Origin: Prochlorococcus sp. AG-347-K18
Lineage (GTDB): Bacteria > Cyanobacteriota > Cyanobacteriia > PCC-6307 > Cyanobiaceae
Assembly: GCA_003281365.1 (NCBI GenBank)
Contig: QCCF01000001.1
Location: forward strand, 310,001 to 374,000
Reading direction: 5' to 3'
Length of the DNA: 64,000 bases
Shown here: piece after piece, positions 44,706 through 55,628 of the stretch
Numbering within the stretch: position 1 is the first letter of the stretch
Layout: every line of letters begins with the position of its first letter
The notes under the pieces: generated by a model
The model's input: the letters and a program-made list of their open reading frames with translations, nothing else
Databases searched by the model: none
What the model was told of the DNA's origin: nothing
Translations under genes and position numbers: made by a program

Positions 44706-46652
44706 TTGACCAAATTTGAACCAAAAAAATTAAATAAAAATTGGACTATTGAAGATAGTATTTCAACTTACAATATTGACAAATGGGGAGATAAATATTT
44801 TTCTATAAATTCCAAAGGAAATATATCGGTAACTAAAGATATAAAATCTGAAAATAAGATTGATCTTTTTAAGCTTGTCAAAGAACTTAAAAGTAGAGAA
44901 ATAAATCCTCCATTGATCATAAGATTTAATGATATTTTGAAAGATCGAATAAATGCATTACATGATTCTTTTTTAACAGCAATAAAAACTTATAAATATA
45001 AGAACATTTATCAAGGCGTGTTTCCTATCAAATGTAATCAACAGAAAAATGTCTTAGAAAAGATAATAGAGTTTGGTAGTCAATGGAATTTTGGTTTAGA
45101 AGTAGGAAGTAAATCAGAACTATTAATTGGCCTTGCACTTCTTGAAAACCAAAATTCATTATTGATATGCAACGGTTATAAAGATAAAAAATATATTGAG
45201 ATTGCTACTTTGGCCAGAAAACTCGGAAAAAATCCAATAATAGTTATTGAACAACAAGATGAAGTAAAAAGAATTATTCAATCAGTTCAAGAACTTAAAG
45301 CGACTCCATTGATAGGAATTAGAGCAAAGTTATCAAGTAAAAGTAGTGGTAGGTGGGGCAAATCTATTGGAGATAATTCAAAATTTGGATTATCAATTCC
45401 AGAAATTATGTCGACAATAAAAGAACTTAAAGAAGCAAATCTTATAAACGAAATGAAATTACTCCATTTTCATATAGGAAGTCAAATAAGTGATATTGCT
45501 GTGATAAAAGACGCCTTACAAGAAGCGAGTCAAATATATGTTGAACTTTGCAAACTAGGCGCCCCAATGCAATATATCGACGTTGGGGGAGGATTAGGGA
45601 TAGATTTTGATGGAACTAAAACCTCCTCCAACACCTCAACTAATTATTCTCTTCAAAATTATGCTAACGATGTAATTGCGACTATTAAAGATTCATGTGA
45701 ATTGAATAATATTGAGCATCCAATAATAATCTCAGAAAGCGGAAGAGCAATAATTAGTCATTGTTCAGTTTTAATTTTTAATGTCTTAGGAACAAGCTAT
45801 GTCAACTCCAAACTAAAAATTAACAATGAAAAAAATCATTCATTAATCACTTTAAATCTCCTTGAAACTTTCTATGAATTAAAAAAACTTAAAAATAAAA
45901 AGATAAATTTATCTCAAATAATTGAACTATGGAATGATGCAAAAAAGTTTAAAGAAGATTGCTTAGTCGCTTTTAGATTGGGATTTTTAAGTTTAGCTGA
46001 AAGAGCTTATGCCGAGGAACTGACCTGGGCTTGCGCAAAAGAAATTGCTAATAACCTTAATAATGATGAAATTAATCACCCTGATTTGTTTGAAATTACA
46101 GAAACTCTTTCATCAACTTATTATGCAAATTTGTCTATCTTTAAATCTATTCCTGATAGTTGGGCAATCAATCAAATTTTTCCAATAGTACCAATACATA
46201 GACATTTAGAAGAGCCATTCTGCAAAGGAAACTTTGCTGATTTAACTTGTGATTCAGATGGAAAACTAAATAGTTTTATTGATAACGGAAAAATTAAATC
46301 ATTGCTAAATTTACATAAACCAGAGCAAGATAAAGATTATTTAATTGGAATTTTCATGACTGGCGCCTATCAAGAAGCATTAGGAAACTTGCACAATTTA
46401 TTTGGCAATACAAACGTAGTTCATATTGATATAGATAAAAATGAATCATATAAGGTAAAAAATATTATTAAAGAAGAAAGTAAATCTGAAATTTTACAAT
46501 TGTTGGATTATAGTTCAGCTTCTTTGGTCGAAACTATAAGAATTAATACTGAATCAGCAATTGATCAAAAAAAATTAACTATTGAAGAAGCAAGGAAACT
46601 AATTGACCAAATTGAAATGAGTCTTAGAAAAAGTAGTTATTTATCAGAATAA
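44706..46652 (+). CDS. speA: Biosynthetic arginine decarboxylase
   Basis: The 648-residue PLP enzyme converts arginine to agmatine for polyamine synthesis. The PLP-lysine region [15 protein letters not shown] is near residue 100, [10 protein letters not shown] and [14 protein letters not shown] follow, and the large C-terminal region matches the long SpeA form. The start is a TTG at 44706, the only sensible option in front of the family N-terminus. It converges with alaS, overlapping it by 16 nt. Confidence 0.93.
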   Translation: MTKFEPKKLNKNWTIEDSISTYNIDKWGDKYFSINSKGNISVTKDIKSENKIDLFKLVKELKSREINPPLIIRFNDILKDRINALHDSFLTAIKTYKYKNIYQGVFPIKCNQQKNVLEKIIEFGSQWNFGLEVGSKSELLIGLALLENQNSLLICNGYKDKKYIEIATLARKLGKNPIIVIEQQDEVKRIIQSVQELKATPLIGIRAKLSSKSSGRWGKSIGDNSKFGLSIPEIMSTIKELKEANLINEMKLLHFHIGSQISDIAVIKDALQEASQIYVELCKLGAPMQYIDVGGGLGIDFDGTKTSSNTSTNYSLQNYANDVIATIKDSCELNNIEHPIIISESGRAIISHCSVLIFNVLGTSYVNSKLKINNEKNHSLITLNLLETFYELKKLKNKKINLSQIIELWNDAKKFKEDCLVAFRLGFLSLAERAYAEELTWACAKEIANNLNNDEINHPDLFEITETLSSTYYANLSIFKSIPDSWAINQIFPIVPIHRHLEEPFCKGNFADLTCDSDGKLNSFIDNGKIKSLLNLHKPEQDKDYLIGIFMTGAYQEALGNLHNLFGNTNVVHIDIDKNESYKVKNIIKEESKSEILQLLDYSSASLVETIRINTESAIDQKKLTIEEARKLIDQIEMSLRKSSYLSE

Positions 46653-49297
46653 CTTTCTAATTTTTTTTGTAAATAATTTTTAGCATAATCTAATGCATTA
46701 CCTAACTTATCAATATCTTTGGCACCTGCTTGAGCAAAGTTAGGTTTCCCCCCTCCACCTCCCGAACAAATTCTTGCAATCTCATGAATGAGTTTACCTG
46801 CATGCAATCCTAGTTTTACTGCATCATCACCTAAAGAAACTACAAATAACAATTTTCTATTATCTATATCTGGAATTCCCCCAAGAATCACTATTGCTTT
46901 TTTGCCTAAATGAGAAGTTAAATAAAGTGCTGCAGATTGCAAAGAATTTCCATCTAAGCCATCAATTTGATTTACTAATATTGAAAAAGAATTTACTAGT
47001 TGTGCTGATGATTTCATAGAAGAGTATTTAGAATATGCGATTTCATCTTTCATTTTTTTTATCTCTTTATTCTTGTTTATAAGTTCTGTTTGCAAACTAT
47101 TAACCCTTTCAAAAAGTTGATAAGGATTTGCTTTTAACAAATCACTTAGTTGATTTACTAAAGCATTTCTTTCACTGAAATAATCGAATGCTGACTGCCC
47201 TGATAATGCTTCGATTCTTCTTACTCCTGCTGAGATTCCTTCCTCACTAATAATTTTGAAAGAACCTAATTCAGATGTAGTTCTAACATGTGTTCCACCA
47301 CATAATTCCATTGAAACTCCTGGAACATTGACAACACGTACTACATCATCATATTTCTCTCCAAACATAGCCACAGCACCCTTTTCAAGAGCCTCACTCT
47401 TAGACATATTTTTTATTTCTAGGGTATGATTTTCCATAATCCAAGAGTTAACGAGATTCTCAATCTTAGAAATTTGATCTTTAGAAATAGGATTAGAAGA
47501 ATTAAAGTCAAATCGTAATTTATTAAAGGCTACTAATGAACCTTTTTGTCCAACACTTTCATTAACAACTGATTTGAGAGCAGATTGCAATAAATGGGTT
47601 GCAGTATGATTTGCAGCAGCCCTAGCTCTATTAGAGGATTTAACATTAGTCTTAACTTTTTGTCCGATAGTTAATATTCCTTTCTTGATCATTCCATAAT
47701 GTAAGAAAACATTTTTCTTTCTAATGACATTATCAACTAAGACCTCTACATCTTTTGAAAATATCATTCCAATGTCACCAACTTGACCGCCAGATTCTCC
47801 ATAAAAAGTTGTCTGATCAAGAACAATTAAAACTTCCTGACCTTCACTTGCTTGCTTAACCAATGTTGAGTCCAAGAATATACCCTTTATTTCAGCTTCC
47901 GAAAGAAGTGAATCATAACCATTAAAAACAGTTTTGCTAAATAAATCTATTTCTCTCTCTAAAGATCCCTCTAATGTCAAATCAATATTACTTGAAGCAG
48001 CTTTAGCTCTCTCTTTTTGTGCATTCATTTCTTCCTCAAAACCCTTTACATCAACTTTGATACTATTTTCTTCAGCAATTTCTACAGTAAGTTCTAGGGG
48101 GAATCCATAAGTATCATAAAGTTCAAAAGCTTTAAAACCAGAAATTAATTTCTGCCCTGAAAAAATTAATTCATTTAGCAATTTCTCTCCCCTTTCAAGA
48201 GTTTCCCTAAACCTTCCTTCTTCAATTCTTATCTCATTCAAAATTAATTCATTATTATTTCTTAATTCAGGATAATTACTTGCCATTAGATTGATCCCTA
48301 CGGTAGCTATATGGGGCAAAAATTCATTTATTATGCCTAATAATCTCCCATGTCTGACCATTCGTCTAATAAGTCTTCTTAATATATATCCCCTCCCGAG
48401 ATTACTTGCTGATACTCCATCAGAAATCAAATGAATAATAGCTCTTGTATGATCTCCAATAATTTTTAAAGAAATTTTGTTTTTATCATCTGAAGAAAAA
48501 TAATCAATATTTGCGATCTCACAAGTTTTTTGAATGATAGGAAAAATTAAATCTGTCTCATAATTATTTTGCTTTTTTTGCAATATTTGAGCCATCCTTT
48601 CAAGACCCATTCCTGTATCAATGTTTTTAAATTTTAAATCCGTCAATTTTCCATCAGAATCACGATTATATTGCATAAAAACAAGATTATAAAATTCAAT
48701 AAAACGATCTCCATCTTCTAAATCAATATTTTGCAGACCTTTTTCAGGATAAAAATCATAATAAAGTTCTGAACAAGGTCCACATGGACCTGTCTTTCCA
48801 GAAGACCAAAAATTATCTTTCTCACCTAGTTTCACTATCTTATCTGGATGAATACCAATTTCATCTCTCCAAATTTTTGCAGACTCTCCATCTTCATGAA
48901 AGACGCTCACAATTATATTTTCAGCAGAAAGTTGATAAATATTAGTAACTAATTCCCAAGCCCACTTAATAGCATCTCGTTTAAAATAATCTCCAAAAGA
49001 GAAATTCCCAAGCATTTCAAAAAAAGTGTGATGTCTAGCTGTTACTCCAACGTTTTCTATATCGTTTGTTCTAATGCACTTTTGGCTAGATGTAGCCCTT
49101 TTTGATGGTCTTTCCTTTAAACCTAAAAAAACTGGTTTAAAAGGTAGCATCCCAGCAATTGTGAGCATAACCGTAGGATCATCCGGAATTAATGATGCGC
49201 TTGGAATGATTTTATGTAATTTTTCACTGTAAAATTTTAAAAAAGCATCTCTTATCTCATCTCCAGTAACTATTTTTTTAATTAGTTGAGATGTCAT
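46637..49297 (-). CDS. alaS: Alanine-tRNA ligase
   Basis: The 886-residue enzyme has the class II catalytic core with [17 protein letters not shown], the editing domain ([15 protein letters not shown] with the zinc-binding HxxxH, and CGGTHV), and a C-terminal DHHA1-like part rich in glycine ([15 protein letters not shown]). All signatures are present and the length is standard. The ATG at 49297 follows a 119-bp intergenic region shared with flv3. Confidence 0.97.
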   Translation of the reverse strand: MTSQLIKKIVTGDEIRDAFLKFYSEKLHKIIPSASLIPDDPTVMLTIAGMLPFKPVFLGLKERPSKRATSSQKCIRTNDIENVGVTARHHTFFEMLGNFSFGDYFKRDAIKWAWELVTNIYQLSAENIIVSVFHEDGESAKIWRDEIGIHPDKIVKLGEKDNFWSSGKTGPCGPCSELYYDFYPEKGLQNIDLEDGDRFIEFYNLVFMQYNRDSDGKLTDLKFKNIDTGMGLERMAQILQKKQNNYETDLIFPIIQKTCEIANIDYFSSDDKNKISLKIIGDHTRAIIHLISDGVSASNLGRGYILRRLIRRMVRHGRLLGIINEFLPHIATVGINLMASNYPELRNNNELILNEIRIEEGRFRETLERGEKLLNELIFSGQKLISGFKAFELYDTYGFPLELTVEIAEENSIKVDVKGFEEEMNAQKERAKAASSNIDLTLEGSLEREIDLFSKTVFNGYDSLLSEAEIKGIFLDSTLVKQASEGQEVLIVLDQTTFYGESGGQVGDIGMIFSKDVEVLVDNVIRKKNVFLHYGMIKKGILTIGQKVKTNVKSSNRARAAANHTATHLLQSALKSVVNESVGQKGSLVAFNKLRFDFNSSNPISKDQISKIENLVNSWIMENHTLEIKNMSKSEALEKGAVAMFGEKYDDVVRVVNVPGVSMELCGGTHVRTTSELGSFKIISEEGISAGVRRIEALSGQSAFDYFSERNALVNQLSDLLKANPYQLFERVNSLQTELINKNKEIKKMKDEIAYSKYSSMKSSAQLVNSFSILVNQIDGLDGNSLQSAALYLTSHLGKKAIVILGGIPDIDNRKLLFVVSLGDDAVKLGLHAGKLIHEIARICSGGGGGKPNFAQAGAKDIDKLGNALDYAKNYLQKKLESYSDK

Positions 49298-49382
49298 TTA
49301 TCCAGAAAAAAAAGAATAAAAATTAAAGAAAAGCGTAATTTCGGTTATTTCGCAAAAATAATCACGCGGATTTATATTCTAC

Positions 49383-49396
49383 ATAACTAAAGTTAT
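49383..49396 (+). promoter_or_regulatory. Perfect palindrome upstream of the flv genes
   Basis: ATAACT (49383-49388) and AGTTAT (49391-49396) are exact reverse complements around AA, 20 bp before the ATG of the first flavodiiron gene. A TATAAC hexamer at 49399-49404 lies just downstream. It may be an operator for the flv genes or for divergent alaS. Symmetry is read directly, role is inferred. Confidence 0.4.
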
Positions 49397-49416
49397 TCTA
49401 TAACGCGATTTGTCCT

Positions 49417-51192
49417 ATGCTAGCCTCTGCCCAGACAAGTAATTCTAAATTGGCACAAATAAATAACAAGTTGACAATTCAATCTCAAAACTTCGCTGAT
49501 GATTCATGTGCCATAAGATCTTTGGATTGGGATCGTAGTAGATTTGATATTGAATTTGGATTAAGAAATGGAACTACTTACAATAGTTTCATAATTAAAG
49601 GAAAAAAATTAGCAATTATTGATACTAGTCACGCAAAGTTCGAAGAATTATGGTTTAAAGAATTACTGAAAAATGTAAATCCACGAGAAGTGGATTATCT
49701 AATTACAAGCCATACAGAACCTGATCATTCTGGCTTGATTGGAAATCTTTTAGAATTAAACAAAAACATTACAGTAGTAGGATCAAAATTAGCCCTTAAA
49801 TTTATTGAAGACCAAATACATATTCCTTTTAACCGTCTAGAGGTTAAGAGTGGAGAGTTTTTAAATCTCGGAACTAATCCTAATAGTGGTTTAGAACATA
49901 ATATTGAATTCATAAGCGCACCAAATTTGCATTGGCCGGATACAATTTTTTCATATGACCACAGCACTCGCGTCCTCTACACATGCGATGCATTTGGACT
50001 CCATTATTGTTCTGATGAATTTTATGACACCAATCAAAAAGAAATATATGATGATTTCCGTTTTTATTACGATTGCCTAATGGGTCCAAACGCTAGAAGC
50101 GTTTTGCAAGCAATTAAAAGAATAGATAAGCTACCTGAATTAAAAACAATAGCCGTAGGTCACGGACCTTTGCTTCATAATCAAGTAAATTATTGGAAAG
50201 GAAAATATCTAGAATGGAGTAGCAATAAAAGCAAAGGTAATGATTTTGTATCAGTTTGCTATATAAGCGACTATGGTTATTGTGACCGACTAAGTCAAGC
50301 CATATCTCATGGAATAAGTAAAGCTGATGCACAAGTTCAATTAATCGATTTAAGATCCTCTGATCCGCAAGAATTAACTAGTTTAATTTCTGAATCAAAA
50401 GCAGTAGTTATCCCCACATGGCCAGTAGATTCAGATAATGAATTAAAAGAATCTCTCGGGACATTATTTGCAGCATTAAAGTCGAAACAATTTACGGCTG
50501 TTTATGATGCATTTGGTGGAAATGATGAACCAATAGATTCCTTAGCGAATAAATTAAGAGAACTTGGTCAAAAAGAAGCTTTCTCTCCTTTAAGAGTTAA
50601 AAACATTCCTGATCCTATTGTCTATCAACAATTCGAAGAAGCTGGAACTGACTTAGGCCAATTGATCAATAAAAAGAAAAATATTGCCTCAATGAAGAGC
50701 CTAGATTCTAATTTAGATAAGGCGTTAGGAAGATTAAGTGGAGGATTATATGTAGTTACAGCTAGCCAAGGAGAAGGGTCTACATTTAGACAAAGTGCTA
50801 TGGTCGCAAGTTGGGTAAGTCAGGCAAGTTTTTCTCCTCCAGGTATTACAGTTGCAGTAGCAAAAGATAGAGCTATTGAATCATATATGCAAGTTGGAGA
50901 AGGTTTTGTTGTGAATATCTTGAGAGAAGACAACTATCAAAAAATGTTCAGACATTTTTTAAAAAGATTTGCTCCTGGAGCTGATAGATTTGCTGATGTA
51001 GATGTAATTAGCAACATTGCGGAAGGAGGGCCAGTCCTATCAGATTCACTTGCCTTTTTGGATTGTAAAGTTAGTTCCAGACTAGAGACTCCTGACCATT
51101 GGATAATTTACGGAATTGTTGAAAATGGTAATGTCTCTGACTTATCATGCAAGACAGCAGTTCATCACAGAAAAGTTGCTAATCACTATTAG
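49417..51192 (+). CDS. flv3: Class C flavodiiron protein, Flv3 type
   Basis: The 591-residue protein has three parts: a beta-lactamase-like diiron domain (about 30-255), a flavodoxin domain (about 262-405, beginning VCYISDYGYCD) and a C-terminal flavin-reductase domain (about 430-591). The canonical iron ligands are present: H99, E101, D103 and H104 in SHTEPDH, then the later DAFGLHY and VGHGPLLH histidines and aspartate. Such proteins reduce O2 to water with NAD(P)H or ferredoxin-derived electrons and relieve over-reduction of photosystem I. It is followed 16 nt later by the Flv1-type gene. Confidence 0.9.
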   Translation: MLASAQTSNSKLAQINNKLTIQSQNFADDSCAIRSLDWDRSRFDIEFGLRNGTTYNSFIIKGKKLAIIDTSHAKFEELWFKELLKNVNPREVDYLITSHTEPDHSGLIGNLLELNKNITVVGSKLALKFIEDQIHIPFNRLEVKSGEFLNLGTNPNSGLEHNIEFISAPNLHWPDTIFSYDHSTRVLYTCDAFGLHYCSDEFYDTNQKEIYDDFRFYYDCLMGPNARSVLQAIKRIDKLPELKTIAVGHGPLLHNQVNYWKGKYLEWSSNKSKGNDFVSVCYISDYGYCDRLSQAISHGISKADAQVQLIDLRSSDPQELTSLISESKAVVIPTWPVDSDNELKESLGTLFAALKSKQFTAVYDAFGGNDEPIDSLANKLRELGQKEAFSPLRVKNIPDPIVYQQFEEAGTDLGQLINKKKNIASMKSLDSNLDKALGRLSGGLYVVTASQGEGSTFRQSAMVASWVSQASFSPPGITVAVAKDRAIESYMQVGEGFVVNILREDNYQKMFRHFLKRFAPGADRFADVDVISNIAEGGPVLSDSLAFLDCKVSSRLETPDHWIIYGIVENGNVSDLSCKTAVHHRKVANHY

Positions 51193-51208
51193 CAAATAAG
51201 TCTTCAAA

Positions 51209-53011
51209 ATGTCAGAGATTAATATAAGCTTACCTGAAGAAAATCAAAACTTTTCAAAATTTGAAATTGCTGAGAATTTTACGTGCATCAGATTCCTTGA
51301 TCACAATAAAGAAAGATTTGAACTTGAATTTAATCTTGAAAAAGGAACCTCATTTAACACTTTTTTAATAAGAAATAATGAAGAACTTTTAATTATTCAT
51401 CCACCTGAAAAGCAATATTTAAATTCATTTAATGAGATAATTTCTAACTATTTTAATCAATTTAAATTAAAAAAAATTAACGTCATCTCTGGACATATCA
51501 ATCCCCAAATAATAGAAACCATAAAAAACGTAAATAAGCAATTTAAGGATTTAACTATAACTTGCTCAAATCCTGGCTTTAAACTTATTAGTGAACTTTG
51601 GAATCAAAGAAATCCTAATTTAAAAGAATTTATTGAACTAAAATTACCTGAAATAAACATAGTTAAAAAGGAACTTAATTTAGAATTAGGTACTATTTCT
51701 CTAGAGTTAATTCCTATTCCAACTGCACGTTGGCCTGGAGGTCTAATAATTTATGAAAGTAATCAAGAAATACTTCTAAGTGAAAAAATTTTCGCTGCAC
51801 ACATTGCATCTGAATATTGGTCCGAGACAAATCGAATTAGTACTGAAATTGATAGAAAACACTTTTATGATTGTTTGATGGGACCAATGTCTAATCAAGT
51901 GGTATCAATAACTGAAAAAATTGCAGATTATGATATTAAAATTATTGCACCTTTACACGGCCCAGCTATCGAATATAGCTTAAAAAGCTTTTTAAATGAC
52001 TACATTCGATGGGGTGAGAATCTCTCAACAAATAATCCTAAAATCGCTCTTATTTATGCAAGTGCATATGGAAATACAGCCTCCATAGGGGATGCTTTAG
52101 CTAAAGGGATTAATAGAACTTCTGTTGAAGTAGAAAGTATTAATTGTGAATTTACATCAAATGATGTACTTATAAAATCCATCCAAAATGCTGATGGTTA
52201 TTTAATAGGATCTCCCACAATTGGGGGGCACGCCCCAACGCCTATAGTAAGTGCACTAGGGACATTGTTATCAGAGGGCAATAGAGATAAACCAGTTGGG
52301 ATTTTCGGGAGTTTTGGCTGGAGCGGCGAAGCGATAGATTTACTTGAATCAAAATTAAAGGACGGCGGTTTTCAATTTAGTTTTGATCCTGTGAGAATTA
52401 AATTCAGTCCAAATAAACCAAAAATTAAAGAGCTAGAAGAAATAGGAACTCACTTTGGAAGAAAAATTATAAAAAAAGCTAAGAAAAAACCTAGAAAATC
52501 TGATACTGGAATGATTACAAGTAAAACGGATCCAAAGTTACAAGCTCTTGGAAGAGTAATTGGCTCACTTTGTGTTCTAACTGCCTCTAAAGGAAAAGAT
52601 GAGAATAATATCAGAGGAGCAATGCTTGCATCCTGGGTGAGTCAAGCAAGTTTTTCTCCACCAGGATTAAGTATTGCAGTAGCAAAAGATAGATCGGTAG
52701 AGTCTCTACTTCAAGTAGGAGATTCATTTGCATTAAATATCTTAAGTGAAAAAGATTTTAAAGAACCTTTGAAAAGATTCACAAAACCTTTTTCACCAGG
52801 TGAAGATAGATTCGAAGGTTTAAATATTGAATTAACTCCTAATGAACAGATAATAATTCCTAACTCTTTAGCATGGTTGGATGCTTCTGTAAAAGAACGG
52901 ATGGAATGTGGAGATCACTGGGTAATATACGCTGAAGTACTACACGGTAATATACTAAAATCCGATTGTCTAACAGCAGTTCATCACCGTAAAACTGGTG
53001 CCAAATATTAA
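51209..53011 (+). CDS. flv1: Class C flavodiiron protein, Flv1 type, lacking canonical diiron ligands
   Basis: The 600-residue protein has the same three domains as its neighbour (diiron-like, flavodoxin starting ALIYASAYGNTAS, flavin reductase), and the C-terminal reductase parts are clearly similar (WVSQASFSPPG in both). The diiron pocket is altered: at the position of H-x-E-x-D-H it has SGHINPQII, so only H96 remains, and later metal positions are changed as well. This is the usual Flv1 pattern, where Flv1 works as a partner of Flv3 in a hetero-oligomer. Next to it, after 17 nt, is an FMN-reductase-like gene. Confidence 0.9.
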   Translation: MSEINISLPEENQNFSKFEIAENFTCIRFLDHNKERFELEFNLEKGTSFNTFLIRNNEELLIIHPPEKQYLNSFNEIISNYFNQFKLKKINVISGHINPQIIETIKNVNKQFKDLTITCSNPGFKLISELWNQRNPNLKEFIELKLPEINIVKKELNLELGTISLELIPIPTARWPGGLIIYESNQEILLSEKIFAAHIASEYWSETNRISTEIDRKHFYDCLMGPMSNQVVSITEKIADYDIKIIAPLHGPAIEYSLKSFLNDYIRWGENLSTNNPKIALIYASAYGNTASIGDALAKGINRTSVEVESINCEFTSNDVLIKSIQNADGYLIGSPTIGGHAPTPIVSALGTLLSEGNRDKPVGIFGSFGWSGEAIDLLESKLKDGGFQFSFDPVRIKFSPNKPKIKELEEIGTHFGRKIIKKAKKKPRKSDTGMITSKTDPKLQALGRVIGSLCVLTASKGKDENNIRGAMLASWVSQASFSPPGLSIAVAKDRSVESLLQVGDSFALNILSEKDFKEPLKRFTKPFSPGEDRFEGLNIELTPNEQIIIPNSLAWLDASVKERMECGDHWVIYAEVLHGNILKSDCLTAVHHRKTGAKY

Positions 53012-53028
53012 ATTTATTTATCTTATTT

Positions 53029-53553
53029 ATGACTAAACCAAATGATCTAATAATTATATCAGCTAGTTGTGGGAAAAATCTTGAGCTTTCTGAGAAATTC
53101 CTTGAAAGAAGCAATGCTCTTAAAATAAGTTCTGAAATTTTAGATCTTACAACTCTTGATATTCCTTTATTTAATCCAAGAATTCACAGCAAGGAAAATA
53201 TTCCAAATGAAATAGAAGATTTAAAACAAAAGCTTTTCAAGACTGAAAGGTGGGTGATTTGTGCGCCTGAATATAATGGATCTATTCCTCCCATTCTCTC
53301 CAACTTCATAGCATGGCTTTCTATTTCAGGAGATGACTTTAGGAATTTATTTAATGGTCAACCGATTGCAATTGCAACATTTTCTGGTGGCATAGGATTA
53401 GAACTGCTGACCTCATTACGTATTCAATTAGTGCATTTAGGAAGTCAAGTATTAGGGAGACAACTTTTATCCTCATATAGTAAACCTATAGATACGAAAA
53501 CTATTGAAGATATTATTCAAAGACTTTTACAAATGAAAAAATTAAAAACATAA
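53029..53553 (+). CDS. NADPH-dependent FMN reductase-like flavoprotein
   Basis: The 174-residue flavodoxin-like protein starts IIISASCGKN and has the conserved APEYNGSIPPILSNFIAWLS segment that contacts FMN in the NADPH-dependent FMN reductase family. The N-terminus lacks the fuller GSxRxxS phosphate loop (here SASCGKNLELS). It lies 17 nt after flv1 on the same strand, so it may provide reduced flavin to the same electron pathway or to unrelated reactions. This coupling is inferred from context only. Confidence 0.78.
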   Translation: MTKPNDLIIISASCGKNLELSEKFLERSNALKISSEILDLTTLDIPLFNPRIHSKENIPNEIEDLKQKLFKTERWVICAPEYNGSIPPILSNFIAWLSISGDDFRNLFNGQPIAIATFSGGIGLELLTSLRIQLVHLGSQVLGRQLLSSYSKPIDTKTIEDIIQRLLQMKKLKT

Positions 53554-53572
53554 ACTTTAAAACAAAAAATTT

Positions 53573-55366
53573 TTATAAATTATTTTCATTCCAAGCTTTT
53601 AAAATTTGTCTAGCCATAGGAAGCGCATGTACAGAGCCTCCGCCAGGGGTATTTTGTGCAAAAGCAACTACCAGTAACTCACTCTTTTCAGAAGGAGTAT
53701 AGCAAACGAACCAAGCGTGATCTAATCCACCTTCACCATCTTCAGCAGTCCCAGTTTTTCCAGAGACTGGAGGTAAATTTGATACACCGAAATTGATTGC
53801 TACCCCAGTACCAGACTCGACTACTTTCCTAAGACCATTTTTTACCAAACGAATATTTTTAGGATCTATATCAATTTTAGTAGGCTTTTTATCTATAGAA
53901 AGTTTCCCTTCTTTTTTTGATAGATGAGGAGTAACTAAATAACCTCCATTAGCAATAGCAGCATACGCTCTAGCTATTTGAATAGGACTAACTTGAACAA
54001 CAAATTGGCCAATAGACATACTCGCAATATCTTCTGCGACCCAAGGAGTTTTTCCTGGTTCACCCCATCCTCTTCCTAGTTTAGCCCATTCACTACTAGC
54101 TACTAATCCTATATTTTCTTGTTCAAAAATTTCAATTCCTGATAAGGAATTAAAACCAAGTTTTTTGGCAAGGTCATGAATTTGATCAACCCCTACACCA
54201 TATCCAACTTGATAAAAAAAAGTATTACTTGAAACTCTTAAAGCATCTTCATAACCTATTACCCCAAATCCTAAATCATTGTGTTCTCTAAAACATTGAC
54301 TCCCATAAGTAATACATGGTTTCGTATCTAGCACAGTATCACTAGGAAATTTGCCACTTTCTAGTCCAGCTAAAGCAGTTACAATTTTCCAAACACTGCC
54401 TGGATCATAAGCATTTAATGCTCTATTAAAAAGAGGTTTTTCAGTAGAATTAAATAACTTATTGTATTCTTTTTCAGGCTTAAAATCCTTTGAAAAAAAA
54501 TTCAAATCAAAAGTAGGCTTACTTGCCATCGCTCTTATTGCACCATCTCGTGGATCCATCACTACTATCGCTCCAGCTTTTTTGTCTTTAAGGACTTCCT
54601 CGGCAACTAATTGTAAATTTATATCAATTGTCAATTTAATATCCTCGCCTTGTTTTGAAGGTTTTATACCCAATGATCTTTGAAATTTATTTAAAGAATT
54701 AACTTCAACCATCTCTCCACCCCACTCACCTCTAATAAAGTCTTCATAAGCGTATTCAATTCCAGTTCTCCCTATTAAGTCATTTAATTTGTAACCCTTG
54801 TTAGATAAAAACTTATATTCTGATTCAGTTATTGGTTGCGTATAACCAATAACATGAGCGGCAAGAGATTTATAAGGATAATTTCTAATTAATCTTGTAG
54901 CTATTTCAAAACTAAATAAATTATCTTCATTTTCCTTAAATTTTATTAATTGATCTTCATTTAAATCATCAAGTATAGTTACTGAAAGTTTTTGATTTTT
55001 TAGACCTTCAAAATAGTTTTTTTGAATTTCATTACTATCAATATTTAACAAATCAGAAATGCTTAATTTATGTTTTTCCCAATTGCTCTTATTAACAGAT
55101 TGTGGCTTTATTATTAGAGAATATTTAACTTTACTATCTGCTAAGACATAACCATTTGTATCTAATATTCTTCCACGTATTGGTTGAGAAGCAATAAGTC
55201 TAATCCTGTTCTCATCAGACATTTTTTTAAAAGATTCATAATTTAAAAGTTGTAAGAAAAATAACCTAAATAAAATCATCAAAAACGAAATGGAAGAGAA
55301 AATCAGTAATACTAAAGGCTGTCTCTTTAATAAGGTAGGTTTATTATTAGAACTACTTTTGGTCAA
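53573..55366 (-). CDS. Penicillin-binding protein 2 (transpeptidase)
   Basis: The 597-residue class B PBP has an N-terminal membrane helix (about 18-36), a PBP dimerisation domain and a transpeptidase domain. The catalytic motifs are S-x-x-K in DPGSVWKIVTA, SxN in SSNTFFYQVG and KTG in SGKTGTAEDG. It crosslinks peptidoglycan during elongation together with RodA and MreB. The start is a TTG at 55364-55366, 3 nt after a small upstream gene. mreB itself lies about 4.5 kb away on the same strand but not in the same transcript. Confidence 0.93.
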   Translation of the reverse strand: MTKSSSNNKPTLLKRQPLVLLIFSSISFLMILFRLFFLQLLNYESFKKMSDENRIRLIASQPIRGRILDTNGYVLADSKVKYSLIIKPQSVNKSNWEKHKLSISDLLNIDSNEIQKNYFEGLKNQKLSVTILDDLNEDQLIKFKENEDNLFSFEIATRLIRNYPYKSLAAHVIGYTQPITESEYKFLSNKGYKLNDLIGRTGIEYAYEDFIRGEWGGEMVEVNSLNKFQRSLGIKPSKQGEDIKLTIDINLQLVAEEVLKDKKAGAIVVMDPRDGAIRAMASKPTFDLNFFSKDFKPEKEYNKLFNSTEKPLFNRALNAYDPGSVWKIVTALAGLESGKFPSDTVLDTKPCITYGSQCFREHNDLGFGVIGYEDALRVSSNTFFYQVGYGVGVDQIHDLAKKLGFNSLSGIEIFEQENIGLVASSEWAKLGRGWGEPGKTPWVAEDIASMSIGQFVVQVSPIQIARAYAAIANGGYLVTPHLSKKEGKLSIDKKPTKIDIDPKNIRLVKNGLRKVVESGTGVAINFGVSNLPPVSGKTGTAEDGEGGLDHAWFVCYTPSEKSELLVVAFAQNTPGGGSVHALPMARQILKAWNENNL

Positions 55367-55369
55367 AAT

Positions 55370-55519
55370 TTACAATTTATCTAGATATTTTTTTTCCAAT
55401 AAAGTAATGATCTCGCTTATTTTTTTAAGTCTATTCATTAAATTTTTATAATCAATCTTTTCAGCGCTCGAACCAAACTCATCATTTTCATTATCATAAG
55501 AAGTCATTTTTTCAGGCAT
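55370..55519 (-). CDS. Small acidic helical protein upstream of PBP2, 49 aa
   Basis: The ATG at 55517-55519 (MPEKMTSYDNEN) starts a 49-residue frame ending three bases before the TTG of the PBP2 gene. The first 20 residues are acidic and polar; the rest looks like one long coiled-coil helix (NLMNRLKKISEIITLLEKKYLD). The tight spacing and common direction point to co-translation with PBP2. A start at 55507 is also possible. No known family. Confidence 0.55.
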   Translation of the reverse strand: MPEKMTSYDNENDEFGSSAEKIDYKNLMNRLKKISEIITLLEKKYLDKL

Positions 55520-55628
55520 GAAATTTATAATTTTTAAATTCGTTTTCACTTTTAATATAATCTTAAATAAATTATTTATGTTTTCAAAAAAAATATTAAG
55601 TTCAATTTAAAATTCAAGAATTATCTTA

